From contig JABHYI010000187.1 in NCBI GenBank assembly GCA_018656255.1, positions 1 to 11,447 of the forward strand: a stretch of 11,447 bases of DNA. The letters are read 5' to 3'. Below the pieces are notes generated by a model. It saw only the letters and a list, made by a program, of their open reading frames with translations. It searched no databases and was not told the origin of the DNA. How positions within the stretch are numbered: the stretch's first letter is position 1; each line of letters begins with the position of its first letter. The translations under genes were made by a program, and so were the position numbers. The DNA is from Bacteroidota bacterium. Lineage in GTDB: Bacteria > Bacteroidota > Bacteroidia > Flavobacteriales > Flavobacteriaceae. Shown piece after piece: positions 1 through 6,487 of this stretch.

Positions 1-206
1 CTTTTGTGTTGTATGAAATGGTGTGGAGCGGCCGCTAGCTCTTGAGCAGATGGTACAGCAGTACCGATATTCATTGAGGTGTAAAATTGACGAGAATCTG
101 CAGATATGATTTCTGTGTCAAATGCTTTTGCAAGGGCAATACTTAAGGTGGTTTTACCAATGGCAGTTGCGCCCACAACACATATAAGTAATGGTTTTTT
201 GGACAT
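1..206 (-). CDS. miaA: tRNA dimethylallyltransferase MiaA, N-terminal part (cut by window edge)
   Basis: MiaA transfers a dimethylallyl group to N6 of adenosine 37 in tRNAs that read codons starting with U, which stabilises codon-anticodon pairing. Only the first 68 codons are present; the rest lies beyond position 1. The visible part has the P-loop GATAIGKT at residues 12-19, where most family members have GPTA (alanine replaces proline here). It is followed by the family-specific motif ISADSRQFY at residues 34-42 and by MNIGTAVPS at 45-53, matching the conserved D-S-R-Q and IGTAKP segments that bind substrate. The start codon is the ATG at 206-204. It shares one base with the TAA stop of the upstream channel gene (TAATG), which suggests translational coupling. 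The identification is firm, but whether the missing part is intact cannot be seen. Confidence 0.95.
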   Translation of the reverse strand, partial: MSKKPLLICVVGATAIGKTTLSIALAKAFDTEIISADSRQFYTSMNIGTAVPSAQELAAAPHHFIQHK

Positions 207-1057
207 TAGACTGTAGCATCTTTCTCGTGCAAGGTACTACCACATTTATGACAAAATTCTGCATTGTCATTGTGGTTGTTTTCATTGCAGTTTTGACAAG
301 ACTGTGTGTTTACGTGAATGTACTCTGGGTCATCTACTGTGTGAGTTTTCTTACTGGCATATTCTGCGCTTACAATTCCTGTTGGAACTGCAATTATTCC
401 ATACCCCATAATCATAATGATAGCGGCTATAAATTGCCCAAGAGGAGTAACTGGAGCAATGTCTCCGAAGCCAACAGTGGTAAGAGTAACAATACACCAA
501 TACACACTTATAGGTATACTAACAAACCCACTTTGTTCTCCCTCTACTAAGTACATAATAGTACCTGCAATAATAGATAGAATGAGTACTGCAAATAAAA
601 ACACTAATATCTTAGGTTTACTATCACGAAGGGCTTTGTTTAGTTTATTTGCCTCACCCATGTAACGGGTAATTTTTAAGATTCTAAAAACCCTTAATAA
701 CCGTAGAGCCCTTACTGCCAGCAGTGCATTACTTCCTGCTAAAATAAATGATAAATACAGCGGTATGGTTGAGAGAAAATCAATAATACCATAAAAACTA
801 AAGATATAATTAGAAGCTTTTTTTACGGTAATGATTCTTAGGATATATTCTACGGTAAAGAATATAGTAATAACCCACTCACCAAAATATAGAAGATCAT
901 GATAGTGTGTATCTATAGAGGTAACACTCTCTAACATTACCAGTATGACACTAACCAATATCAAAATAAGTAATACTACATCAAATAGTTTACCCATGGG
1001 CGTATCTGCCTCATAGATAATGGTATGTAATTTGCTTTTTAAATTATTGGCAGTCAA
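206..1057 (-). CDS. Voltage-gated potassium-channel-like ion transporter with C-terminal zinc ribbon
   Basis: This is a 283-residue, six-helix cation channel of the Kv/ion-transport family, acting in the inner membrane. Hydrophobic segments lie at about 24-43 (S1), 58-77 (S2), 83-107 (S3), 148-170 (S5) and 207-230 (S6). The S4 voltage sensor has basic residues every third position: R116, R119, R122, R125, K128 and R131. The pore carries the selectivity filter TTVGFGD at 193-199, a potassium signature. The cytoplasmic tail has two CxxC pairs, C254/C257 and C269/C272, which look like a small zinc ribbon. There is no ATG at the natural N-terminus. The frame opens at TTG (1057-1055) just after ATA, with a stop seven codons upstream of that TTG. 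The next ATG would give Met21 and would remove the conserved segment EADTPMGKLFD, so TTG is preferred. It lies 36 bases after the nuclease gene and overlaps miaA by one base. Confidence 0.9.
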   Translation of the reverse strand: MTANNLKSKLHTIIYEADTPMGKLFDVVLLILILVSVILVMLESVTSIDTHYHDLLYFGEWVITIFFTVEYILRIITVKKASNYIFSFYGIIDFLSTIPLYLSFILAGSNALLAVRALRLLRVFRILKITRYMGEANKLNKALRDSKPKILVFLFAVLILSIIAGTIMYLVEGEQSGFVSIPISVYWCIVTLTTVGFGDIAPVTPLGQFIAAIIMIMGYGIIAVPTGIVSAEYASKKTHTVDDPEYIHVNTQSCQNCNENNHNDNAEFCHKCGSTLHEKDATV

Positions 1058-1093
1058 TATCTTGGTTTTATACTGTTAAAAGTACAGAAGTTT

Positions 1094-2479
1094 CTATAAA
1101 CTTTGATGGTTTACATCTAGATTTATAATTTTAATCACTTTTCGTTTTCTTAAGTAAGACTGCAAAATATGCTGCGCATCTCTATTATTGTGCATAGGTC
1201 TTATGATAGATTTTAATATCTCAGGGTTGGTGATTTGATGATTTAAGGTATAATAACCAAACCCTCTATAGATTCCTTTTTCTATTAAAACAACAGAACG
1301 CTCCTGTGGATTTCTCCCTTTATCAATAATTAACATGTGTTGGTTTTGATAACTGTAGTTGCTTAAAAATGCTGTTACTTTTTTGTTGTAAGCCTGTGGG
1401 CTCTCTTTTCCAATACAAGCGCCAAGACACTCTTTTATTCCATAACTAAAACAAGCATTATCGGTCTCTTGAAAGCCCCCAAGTTTTTGGCATAAAGCAT
1501 ATTTTCCAATAATTTTTTCAAGATTGGCCTTACCAGATTGAAGGTTGCTAAAAGTAGTAATGGCTTTTTTACGGGCATCTACCTTTTCAATTTTCAAATT
1601 TATATATCCTTTTTCGTCTTTAAAGGAGGTAAGTTGTGCATTAAAGGCTCTTTTTCTAAGCGCTCTGTTATATTTTGGATTGAGTTGTTTTATGTCTTCA
1701 CTCTCTTTTAAAAGCGCAATAAGTTCATTTCCTGTTTTTTCATAGCTAACGGCCGTAACCTCTTGCTGTATTTTTTTAGATTTTCTATTATCGTTGGTGA
1801 AATGTTGGTTCAACCTTTTTTGTATGTTTTTGCTTTTTCCTATGTAAATAATAGTACCATCTTCCCGATGCATATAGTAAACTCCTGTATCTGTGGGTGC
1901 TGCTTTGATTATATCAAGCAATTTTGAATCTATATTTTTTCTAGGATTTGTTTTAATATGCTGTTGTACCATTTCTTTCTTAGCATCCTTAAGCAGTAGT
2001 AGCTTGAAGAGCTCAACAGTAGCTAGCGCATCTCCACCGGCGCGATGTCTATTGGTTATTGGTATGCCTAATGCTTGGACCAATTTTCCAAGACTGTAGG
2101 AGGCCATATCTGGCATGAGTTGTTTTGCCAGTTCAACGGTGCAAAGTGTTTGTTTGTCAAAATTGTAGCCTAACCTATCAAACTCTGTGGTAAGGATTCT
2201 ATTGTCAAATTGTGCATTATGAGCTACTAATATAGCATCATTGGTTATTTCTATAATACGTTTTGCAACTTCGTGAAACTTTGGCGCTGTACGCAGCATT
2301 GCATTGTTAATACCAGTAAGGTTCACCACAAAAGGTTGTATAGGGATTTCAGGGTTTACAAGACTCGCAAATTGATCTACCACTTTATCTCCATCAAAAC
2401 GATAGATTGCAATTTCTGTGATGCCCTCCTCATTATACTTTCCTCCGGTAGTCTCTATGTCTAAAATTGCGTATTCCAA
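1094..2479 (-). CDS. DEDDh 3'-5' exonuclease fused to a UvrC/Cho-like GIY-YIG endonuclease
   Basis: This 461-residue protein joins two nucleases. The N-terminal half (about 1-165) is a DnaQ/epsilon-type DEDDh exonuclease: Exo I with D7 and E9 in DIETTG, Exo II HNAQFD at 87-92, and Exo III HRAGGD at 145-150 with H145 and D150. The second part (about 196-275) is a GIY-YIG nuclease: GVYY at 199-202, YIGKSK at 212-217, R222, and E259 in LLKESEDIKQ, matching the catalytic Tyr, Arg and Glu of the UvrC N-terminal nuclease. A UvrC/Cho-like cysteine region follows (C330, C343, C351, C355). The UvrC RNase H-like nuclease and the helix-hairpin-helix region are absent, as in Cho. The expected role is DNA repair or damage incision, though its substrate is unproven. 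The frame opens at TTG (2479-2477), 11 bases after yggS; an in-frame stop lies just upstream and there is no better start. Confidence 0.9.
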   Translation of the reverse strand: MEYAILDIETTGGKYNEEGITEIAIYRFDGDKVVDQFASLVNPEIPIQPFVVNLTGINNAMLRTAPKFHEVAKRIIEITNDAILVAHNAQFDNRILTTEFDRLGYNFDKQTLCTVELAKQLMPDMASYSLGKLVQALGIPITNRHRAGGDALATVELFKLLLLKDAKKEMVQQHIKTNPRKNIDSKLLDIIKAAPTDTGVYYMHREDGTIIYIGKSKNIQKRLNQHFTNDNRKSKKIQQEVTAVSYEKTGNELIALLKESEDIKQLNPKYNRALRKRAFNAQLTSFKDEKGYINLKIEKVDARKKAITTFSNLQSGKANLEKIIGKYALCQKLGGFQETDNACFSYGIKECLGACIGKESPQAYNKKVTAFLSNYSYQNQHMLIIDKGRNPQERSVVLIEKGIYRGFGYYTLNHQITNPEILKSIIRPMHNNRDAQHILQSYLRKRKVIKIINLDVNHQSL

Positions 2480-2490
2480 TATGTAAGTAC

Positions 2491-3150
2491 TTAATTATAA
2501 TTTCTAGCTCCAAAAATAGAACTTCCAATGCGTACCATGGTGCTTCCATGGTCCAGTGCCAAGGTATAATCACTGCTCATTCCCATGCTTAAAACAGTTA
2601 ATTGTGGGTGTTGTTTTATAAATTTCTTGTGTAGGGTGCTTAGTTTTTTAAATTCTGTTTCTATTTGTGTTTTATTCTCAGTAAAACTAGCCATTCCCAT
2701 AAGGCCAACGATAGAAACATGAGGTAATGTTGCTTGAATATCTTTGGCAAGTAATTGCAAAGCATCTTGATGATCTAAACCAAATTTGTGTTCTTCTTCT
2801 GCTATTTTAATTTGCAACAAGCAGTTAATTACTCTATCATGTTTGGCGGCTTGTTTATTAATTTCTCGCAGTAATTTGAGACTATCTACCGTGTGTATTA
2901 AATCAACAAAAGGCGCCATGTATTTTACCTTATTGGTTTGAACATGCCCAATCATGTGCCATTGTATGTCTTTGGGCATTTCTTCCCATTTAGAGGCCAT
3001 TTCCTGTATTTTATTTTCACCAAACACTCGTTGACCAGCATCATAGGCTTGCAATAAGCTACTCACGGGTTTGGTCTTAGAAACAGCAACTAGAGTTATG
3101 TTTTTGGGAAGCGAACCTTGGTATTTTTTAATATTTTTTGAAATACTCAT
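2491..3150 (-). CDS. yggS: YggS/PLPBP family pyridoxal-phosphate homeostasis protein
   Basis: This 219-residue single-domain protein has the fold of the alanine racemase N-terminal barrel. The family binds pyridoxal 5'-phosphate (PLP) and keeps free PLP and some amino and keto acid pools in balance; no catalytic reaction is established. K25 in VAVSKTKP is the expected PLP lysine. Other family motifs are FGENKIQE at 43-50, WHMIGHVQTNK at 64-74, SMGMSSD at 188-194 and VRIGSSIFG at 206-214, which build the phosphate and ring pocket. The length is normal for the family and the start is ATG. It sits 54 bases after the DUF1015 gene and 11 bases before the nuclease fusion, so it is probably in the same transcript. 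The identification is firm; any specific metabolic role is inferred from the family. Confidence 0.95.
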   Translation of the reverse strand: MSISKNIKKYQGSLPKNITLVAVSKTKPVSSLLQAYDAGQRVFGENKIQEMASKWEEMPKDIQWHMIGHVQTNKVKYMAPFVDLIHTVDSLKLLREINKQAAKHDRVINCLLQIKIAEEEHKFGLDHQDALQLLAKDIQATLPHVSIVGLMGMASFTENKTQIETEFKKLSTLHKKFIKQHPQLTVLSMGMSSDYTLALDHGSTMVRIGSSIFGARNYN

Positions 3151-3204
3151 CTGTATAGGTTATTACGAATTTCTATTACTAATTTTTATAAAAGCGACAA
3201 TCAC

Positions 3205-4443
3205 TTAAAATTCATAAATAGTAATACCGCTTCTTAGTTTAGGTTCTATAAAAGTGCTCTTTGGTGGCATTTTTAAACCCTCATCTGCTATTTTTTTCAT
3301 TTCTTGTGTGGTAACTGGTAACATCCCAAAACCGACAGCAAATTCTTTGGTATCTATAGCTGTTTTTACAAATGCCATGTCTTTTTTACCATCTGTATAT
3401 GCAATTCTAGTATCATTTCTTAGATCTTTTATACCAAGAATTGGTTCAAATATCAGTTTGTATAAAATTTGAGTATCCAGTGCCTGTAGGGCGTTGTTTA
3501 TTTCGTAAGTATCTTTTCGCAAATAAAGAGAGTAGAAATCACCATCTAGATACATGCTAAAATGATGCTTTTTGGTGGGTTTGTAAAAATGTTGCGCTCT
3601 GTTTTCTATTCTAAATGAATAATCCAACTGAATTAAAAACTCTTCTTTGCTCAGGCCGTTTAAATCTCTGATAAGCCTGTTGAATTCAAATATTTTTAAG
3701 TCGCTTTCTGGAATTAGAAAGCTCATAAAATAATTGTAAGCCTCTTTTGAAGTATGGTTTTTGTTTTCCTGGGCTAGCTCCTTGGCTAGCAAACAGGATG
3801 AAGAACTTCTATGGTGCCCGTCTGCTATGTAGAGTGTAGGCATTTGCTCAAATATTTCTGAAATCTCAGATACTACTGGGGCTTCACTTACAGGCCAGAG
3901 GTAATGAGTGTCTCTGTGAGTGGTAGTAAATTCATACTCTGCTCTAGTTTGCATAACAGAAGAGATAATACCACCTAGTGCATCATTATTTGGGTAGGTG
4001 AGTAGTACTGGCTCTGCATTAAAGCCTACCGTTTTGAGATATTTAACAAAGATTTCTTCTTTATACTCTAGCGTATCTTCGTGTTTTTTTATGATATCTT
4101 TTTCATAATCTTGAGTGCTTGCCGCGGCTATTATACCGGTAAAGGCTACTCCTTCATGATTAACAATTTTATAGATATAATAACATGGCGTTTGTTCTTG
4201 CATGAAAACACCATCTTCTTTAAACTCTTGGTATCTATTACGGACTAAATTATATCTTTTTTCTCCCTCAATTACTTGCGAGTATTTATAACCTGGATTT
4301 ACTACATGTAAAAAAGAAAACGGGTTGTCTCTTAATCTGGCTTCTCTTTGCTCTGTGGTATAGCTATCATAAGATCTTGCAGCAACAAGGCTCACCTTAT
4401 CCCGCGCGGGGCGCACTGCTTTAAATGGTTTTATTTCTGCCAT
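3205..4443 (-). CDS. DUF1015 family protein (possible small-molecule kinase)
   Basis: This 412-residue soluble protein has no signal peptide or membrane helix. It matches the DUF1015 family over its full length. It opens with the typical IKPFKAVRP segment (4-12) and contains KHEDT at 120-124, the strongly conserved ADGHHRSSS at 207-215, and a C-terminal PPKSTFIEPKLRSG at 393-406. The family has no widely accepted function. The DGHHR motif resembles the one in ParB-fold free-serine kinases (SerK-type), so a kinase acting on serine or a similar small molecule is a reasonable guess, but I cannot confirm it from sequence. From memory, Bacteroidota often carry this gene beside serC and serA; neither is in this window. 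It starts at ATG, 23 bases after the dehydrogenase gene, and is followed by yggS. Family assignment is secure and function is open. Confidence 0.88.
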   Translation of the reverse strand: MAEIKPFKAVRPARDKVSLVAARSYDSYTTEQREARLRDNPFSFLHVVNPGYKYSQVIEGEKRYNLVRNRYQEFKEDGVFMQEQTPCYYIYKIVNHEGVAFTGIIAAASTQDYEKDIIKKHEDTLEYKEEIFVKYLKTVGFNAEPVLLTYPNNDALGGIISSVMQTRAEYEFTTTHRDTHYLWPVSEAPVVSEISEIFEQMPTLYIADGHHRSSSSCLLAKELAQENKNHTSKEAYNYFMSFLIPESDLKIFEFNRLIRDLNGLSKEEFLIQLDYSFRIENRAQHFYKPTKKHHFSMYLDGDFYSLYLRKDTYEINNALQALDTQILYKLIFEPILGIKDLRNDTRIAYTDGKKDMAFVKTAIDTKEFAVGFGMLPVTTQEMKKIADEGLKMPPKSTFIEPKLRSGITIYEF

Positions 4444-4466
4444 ATATTCAACAAATTAATCCTGTA

Positions 4467-5354
4467 TTAACAGAACATTTTAGCTACATCTACAGCTTTT
4501 CTGTTGTTGCTATAGTCATAAAATCCTTCTGCACTTTTAACGCCAAGTTTTCCTGCCATTACCATATTAACTAGTAGGGGACAAGGTGCGTATTTTGGGT
4601 TTTTAAATCCGTCATACATTACATTTAAAATAGAAAGACAAACATCCAGACCAATAAAATCTGCAAGCGCTAAAGGTCCCATAGGGTGTGCCATTCCTAG
4701 CATCATCACTGTGTCTATTTCTTTTACACCAGCAACTCCATTGTAGAGTGTCTCTATGGCCTCATTTATCATTGGCATTAAAATACGGTTGGCTACAAAA
4801 CCAGGGTAATCATTAACTTTTACAGGGATTTTTCCTAATTTTTTTGAAATTTCTGCTACCGTGTTATATGTTTGGTCACTGGTGCTGTATCCTTTAATAA
4901 TTTCTACTAATTTCATTACTGGTACAGGATTCATAAAGTGCATTCCAATAACCATATCTGGTCTGGTAGTTACGGCAGCTATTTCTGTAATAGAAATAGA
5001 TGAAGTATTACTGGCCATGATGGTGTCATCCGGGCAAAAAGCTTCCAGATCTCTAAAGATTTTTAGTTTTAAATCTAGATTTTCTGTAGCTGCCTCAACT
5101 ACTAAACTAGCGTACTCAACACCCGTTTTTAGATCTGTAAAAGTGGTGATGTTATTAAGCGTTTTTGCTTTGTCTGCCTCAGATATTTTTTCTTTGGCAA
5201 CCATGCGGTCTAGGTTCTTGGCTATTGTTGCCAACCCGCGATCTAGAGAGGCCCTAGAAACATCTATTAATTGTACTTTATAATCATTTTGTGCAAAGGT
5301 GTGGGCTATACCATTACCCATTGTGCCGGCTCCAATTACTGCTACGTTTTTCAT
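4467..5354 (-). CDS. hbd: 3-hydroxybutyryl-CoA dehydrogenase (3-hydroxyacyl-CoA dehydrogenase family)
   Basis: This 295-residue cytoplasmic enzyme interconverts 3-hydroxybutyryl-CoA and acetoacetyl-CoA with a nicotinamide cofactor, in short-chain fatty acid or butanoate metabolism. The N-terminal Rossmann fold has GAGTMG at 8-13, and D31 at the end of the second strand suggests NAD(H) rather than NADP(H). Catalytic and substrate residues expected for the family are present: S118 in SNTSS, H139 in GMHFMNPVP, E151 in KLVEI and N189 in GFVANR. The C-terminal dimerisation domain (about 186-285) ends with the usual SAEGFYDYS. Its length matches stand-alone Hbd/PaaH enzymes, with no fused crotonase domain. 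No thiolase or crotonase gene lies nearby, so the exact pathway is not shown by context. The start is ATG, 51 bases after the Gfo/Idh gene. Confidence 0.93.
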   Translation of the reverse strand: MKNVAVIGAGTMGNGIAHTFAQNDYKVQLIDVSRASLDRGLATIAKNLDRMVAKEKISEADKAKTLNNITTFTDLKTGVEYASLVVEAATENLDLKLKIFRDLEAFCPDDTIMASNTSSISITEIAAVTTRPDMVIGMHFMNPVPVMKLVEIIKGYSTSDQTYNTVAEISKKLGKIPVKVNDYPGFVANRILMPMINEAIETLYNGVAGVKEIDTVMMLGMAHPMGPLALADFIGLDVCLSILNVMYDGFKNPKYAPCPLLVNMVMAGKLGVKSAEGFYDYSNNRKAVDVAKMFC

Positions 5355-5383
5355 AAAAATAAGTATTAATCGATTTTATTAAT

Positions 5384-5399
5384 AGAACTATTAAGTTCT
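5384..5399. repeat. Small inverted repeat AGAACT-ATTA-AGTTCT
   Basis: A perfect 6-bp inverted repeat with a 4-base loop lies in the 51-base gap between the Gfo/Idh gene and the dehydrogenase gene. On the transcribed strand it is followed by ATTAATAAAAT rather than a clean T run, so it is not a convincing terminator. It could be a weak mRNA hairpin, a protein-binding site or chance in A+T-rich DNA. Confidence 0.35.
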
Positions 5400-5405
5400 T
5401 TATTG

Positions 5406-6374
5406 TTAAAGTGTTTTAAAATTTTCAATAATCATCATGGCCACTCGCAAAGCTTCTGCGCCCTGAGTAAGTGATACCACTGGCGTTGTGTCATTGGTTA
5501 TTGCATCTGCAAAACTATCAAGCTCATCCAAAATGGCATTGTTTGGTGCCACCTGCGGGTTATCAAAATATATTTGTTTGTTAACTCCTTCTGCATTGGT
5601 TAATACCATGGCGAAATCATCAGGATTTTTTGGAGCATCTTTCATTTTTACCACCTCACATTTTTTCTCTAAAAAATCAACAGAGATATAAGCGTCTTTT
5701 TGAAAAAACCTAGCTTTTCGCATTTTTTTCATAGAAATACGGCTGGCCGTAAGATTGGCAACACATCCATTTTCAAATTCAATACGTGCATTGGCAATAT
5801 CTGGTGTTTCACTAATAACAGAAACCCCACTTGCATGTACTTTTTTCACATCACTCTTCACAACACTTAAAATGGCATCTATATCGTGTATCATTAAATC
5901 CAACACTACAGAAACATCTGTACCGCGAGGATTAAACTCTGCCAATCTGTGGGCTTCAATAAACATGGGTTTGTCTATCATGTGGTTTACTGCCATAAAA
6001 GCGGGGTTGTAACGCTCTACTTGTCCAACTTGTCCTCGCACACCGTGCTTTTTTGCTAAATCACGAATACTATCTGCCTGTGTAACAGTATGTGTTATGG
6101 GTTTTTCAATAAATAAATGCTTACCGGCTGTTATAACTTTTTCTGCGCACTGATAGTGATATATTGTTGGAGTTACAACATCAACCATATCACAGGCCGC
6201 AATAAGCGCTTCCATAGATGGAAAGCTTTTATAACCATGTTCTTTTTCTATGGCTTTAGCAGCATCTTGATTGGCATCAAAAAAACCAACCAATGTATAC
6301 TTTGTTGATTGCTTTAGTAATTTTAAGTGTATTTTTCCTAAGTGTCCTGCACCTAGAACTCCTGCTTTTAACAT
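5406..6374 (-). CDS. Gfo/Idh/MocA family NAD(P)-dependent oxidoreductase
   Basis: This 322-residue cytoplasmic dehydrogenase belongs to a family that oxidises sugars, inositols, nucleotide sugars and related compounds. The Rossmann motif GVLGAGHLGKIH is at 5-16, the catalytic-lysine motif FIEKPIT at 88-94 (K91), and DLMIHDID at 159-166 with the conserved H163. The segments GQVGQVERYNPAF (114-126), HRLAEFNPRGTD (142-153) and VVLDLMIHDID resemble, as far as I recall, members found next to lipid A (lpx) genes, including UDP-GlcNAc 3-dehydrogenase (GnnA) types. No lpx gene is visible here, so the substrate stays unassigned. It is the first gene of the seven-gene run, with a candidate promoter just upstream at 6399-6392. 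The start is ATG at 6374. Confidence 0.9.
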   Translation of the reverse strand: MLKAGVLGAGHLGKIHLKLLKQSTKYTLVGFFDANQDAAKAIEKEHGYKSFPSMEALIAACDMVDVVTPTIYHYQCAEKVITAGKHLFIEKPITHTVTQADSIRDLAKKHGVRGQVGQVERYNPAFMAVNHMIDKPMFIEAHRLAEFNPRGTDVSVVLDLMIHDIDAILSVVKSDVKKVHASGVSVISETPDIANARIEFENGCVANLTASRISMKKMRKARFFQKDAYISVDFLEKKCEVVKMKDAPKNPDDFAMVLTNAEGVNKQIYFDNPQVAPNNAILDELDSFADAITNDTTPVVSLTQGAEALRVAMMIIENFKTL

Positions 6375-6391
6375 GGGTGTTTTATTTTATA

Positions 6392-6399
6392 CAAATGTA
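6392..6399 (-). promoter_or_regulatory. Candidate Bacteroidota -7 promoter element (TACATTTG)
   Basis: Read on the minus strand, this matches the Bacteroidota housekeeping -7 consensus TAnnTTTG exactly. It ends 17 bases before the ATG of the Gfo/Idh gene, giving a predicted leader of roughly ten bases. The -33 element (TTG) is not well placed: the nearest, at 6414-6412, is only 12 bases upstream. It is the best candidate for driving the seven-gene run. Confidence 0.5.
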
Positions 6400-6457
6400 A
6401 TGTTTTGAGCGCAAGTTAAAAAGTAGAAGTATTGAGAGTTTACCACCTTATTGCTGA

Positions 6458-6481
6458 AAAACAAACAGCCAAAACAAACAG
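6458..6481. repeat. Tandem 11-bp direct repeat after uvrB
   Basis: On the plus strand aaaacaaacag occurs twice without mismatch, at 6458-6468 and 6471-6481, giving a 13-base period. On the transcribed strand this reads as two CTGTTTGTTTT units, beginning seven bases after the uvrB stop codon. The T-rich units could contribute to transcript 3'-end formation. A short GCTG/CAGC pairing also exists across one of them, but it is too weak to call a terminator. Confidence 0.6.
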
Positions 6482-6487
6482 ATGTTA

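Noticed and set aside
29..36. GCGGCCGC (NotI site) near the window start, considered as a vector junction
   Set aside because: It lies inside the intact MiaA reading frame and encodes normal residues (ELAAAPHH), so it is native coding sequence.
206..997. Channel start at the ATG encoding Met21
   Set aside because: This start would cut through the conserved EADTPMGKLFD segment, which is part of the family's N-terminus.
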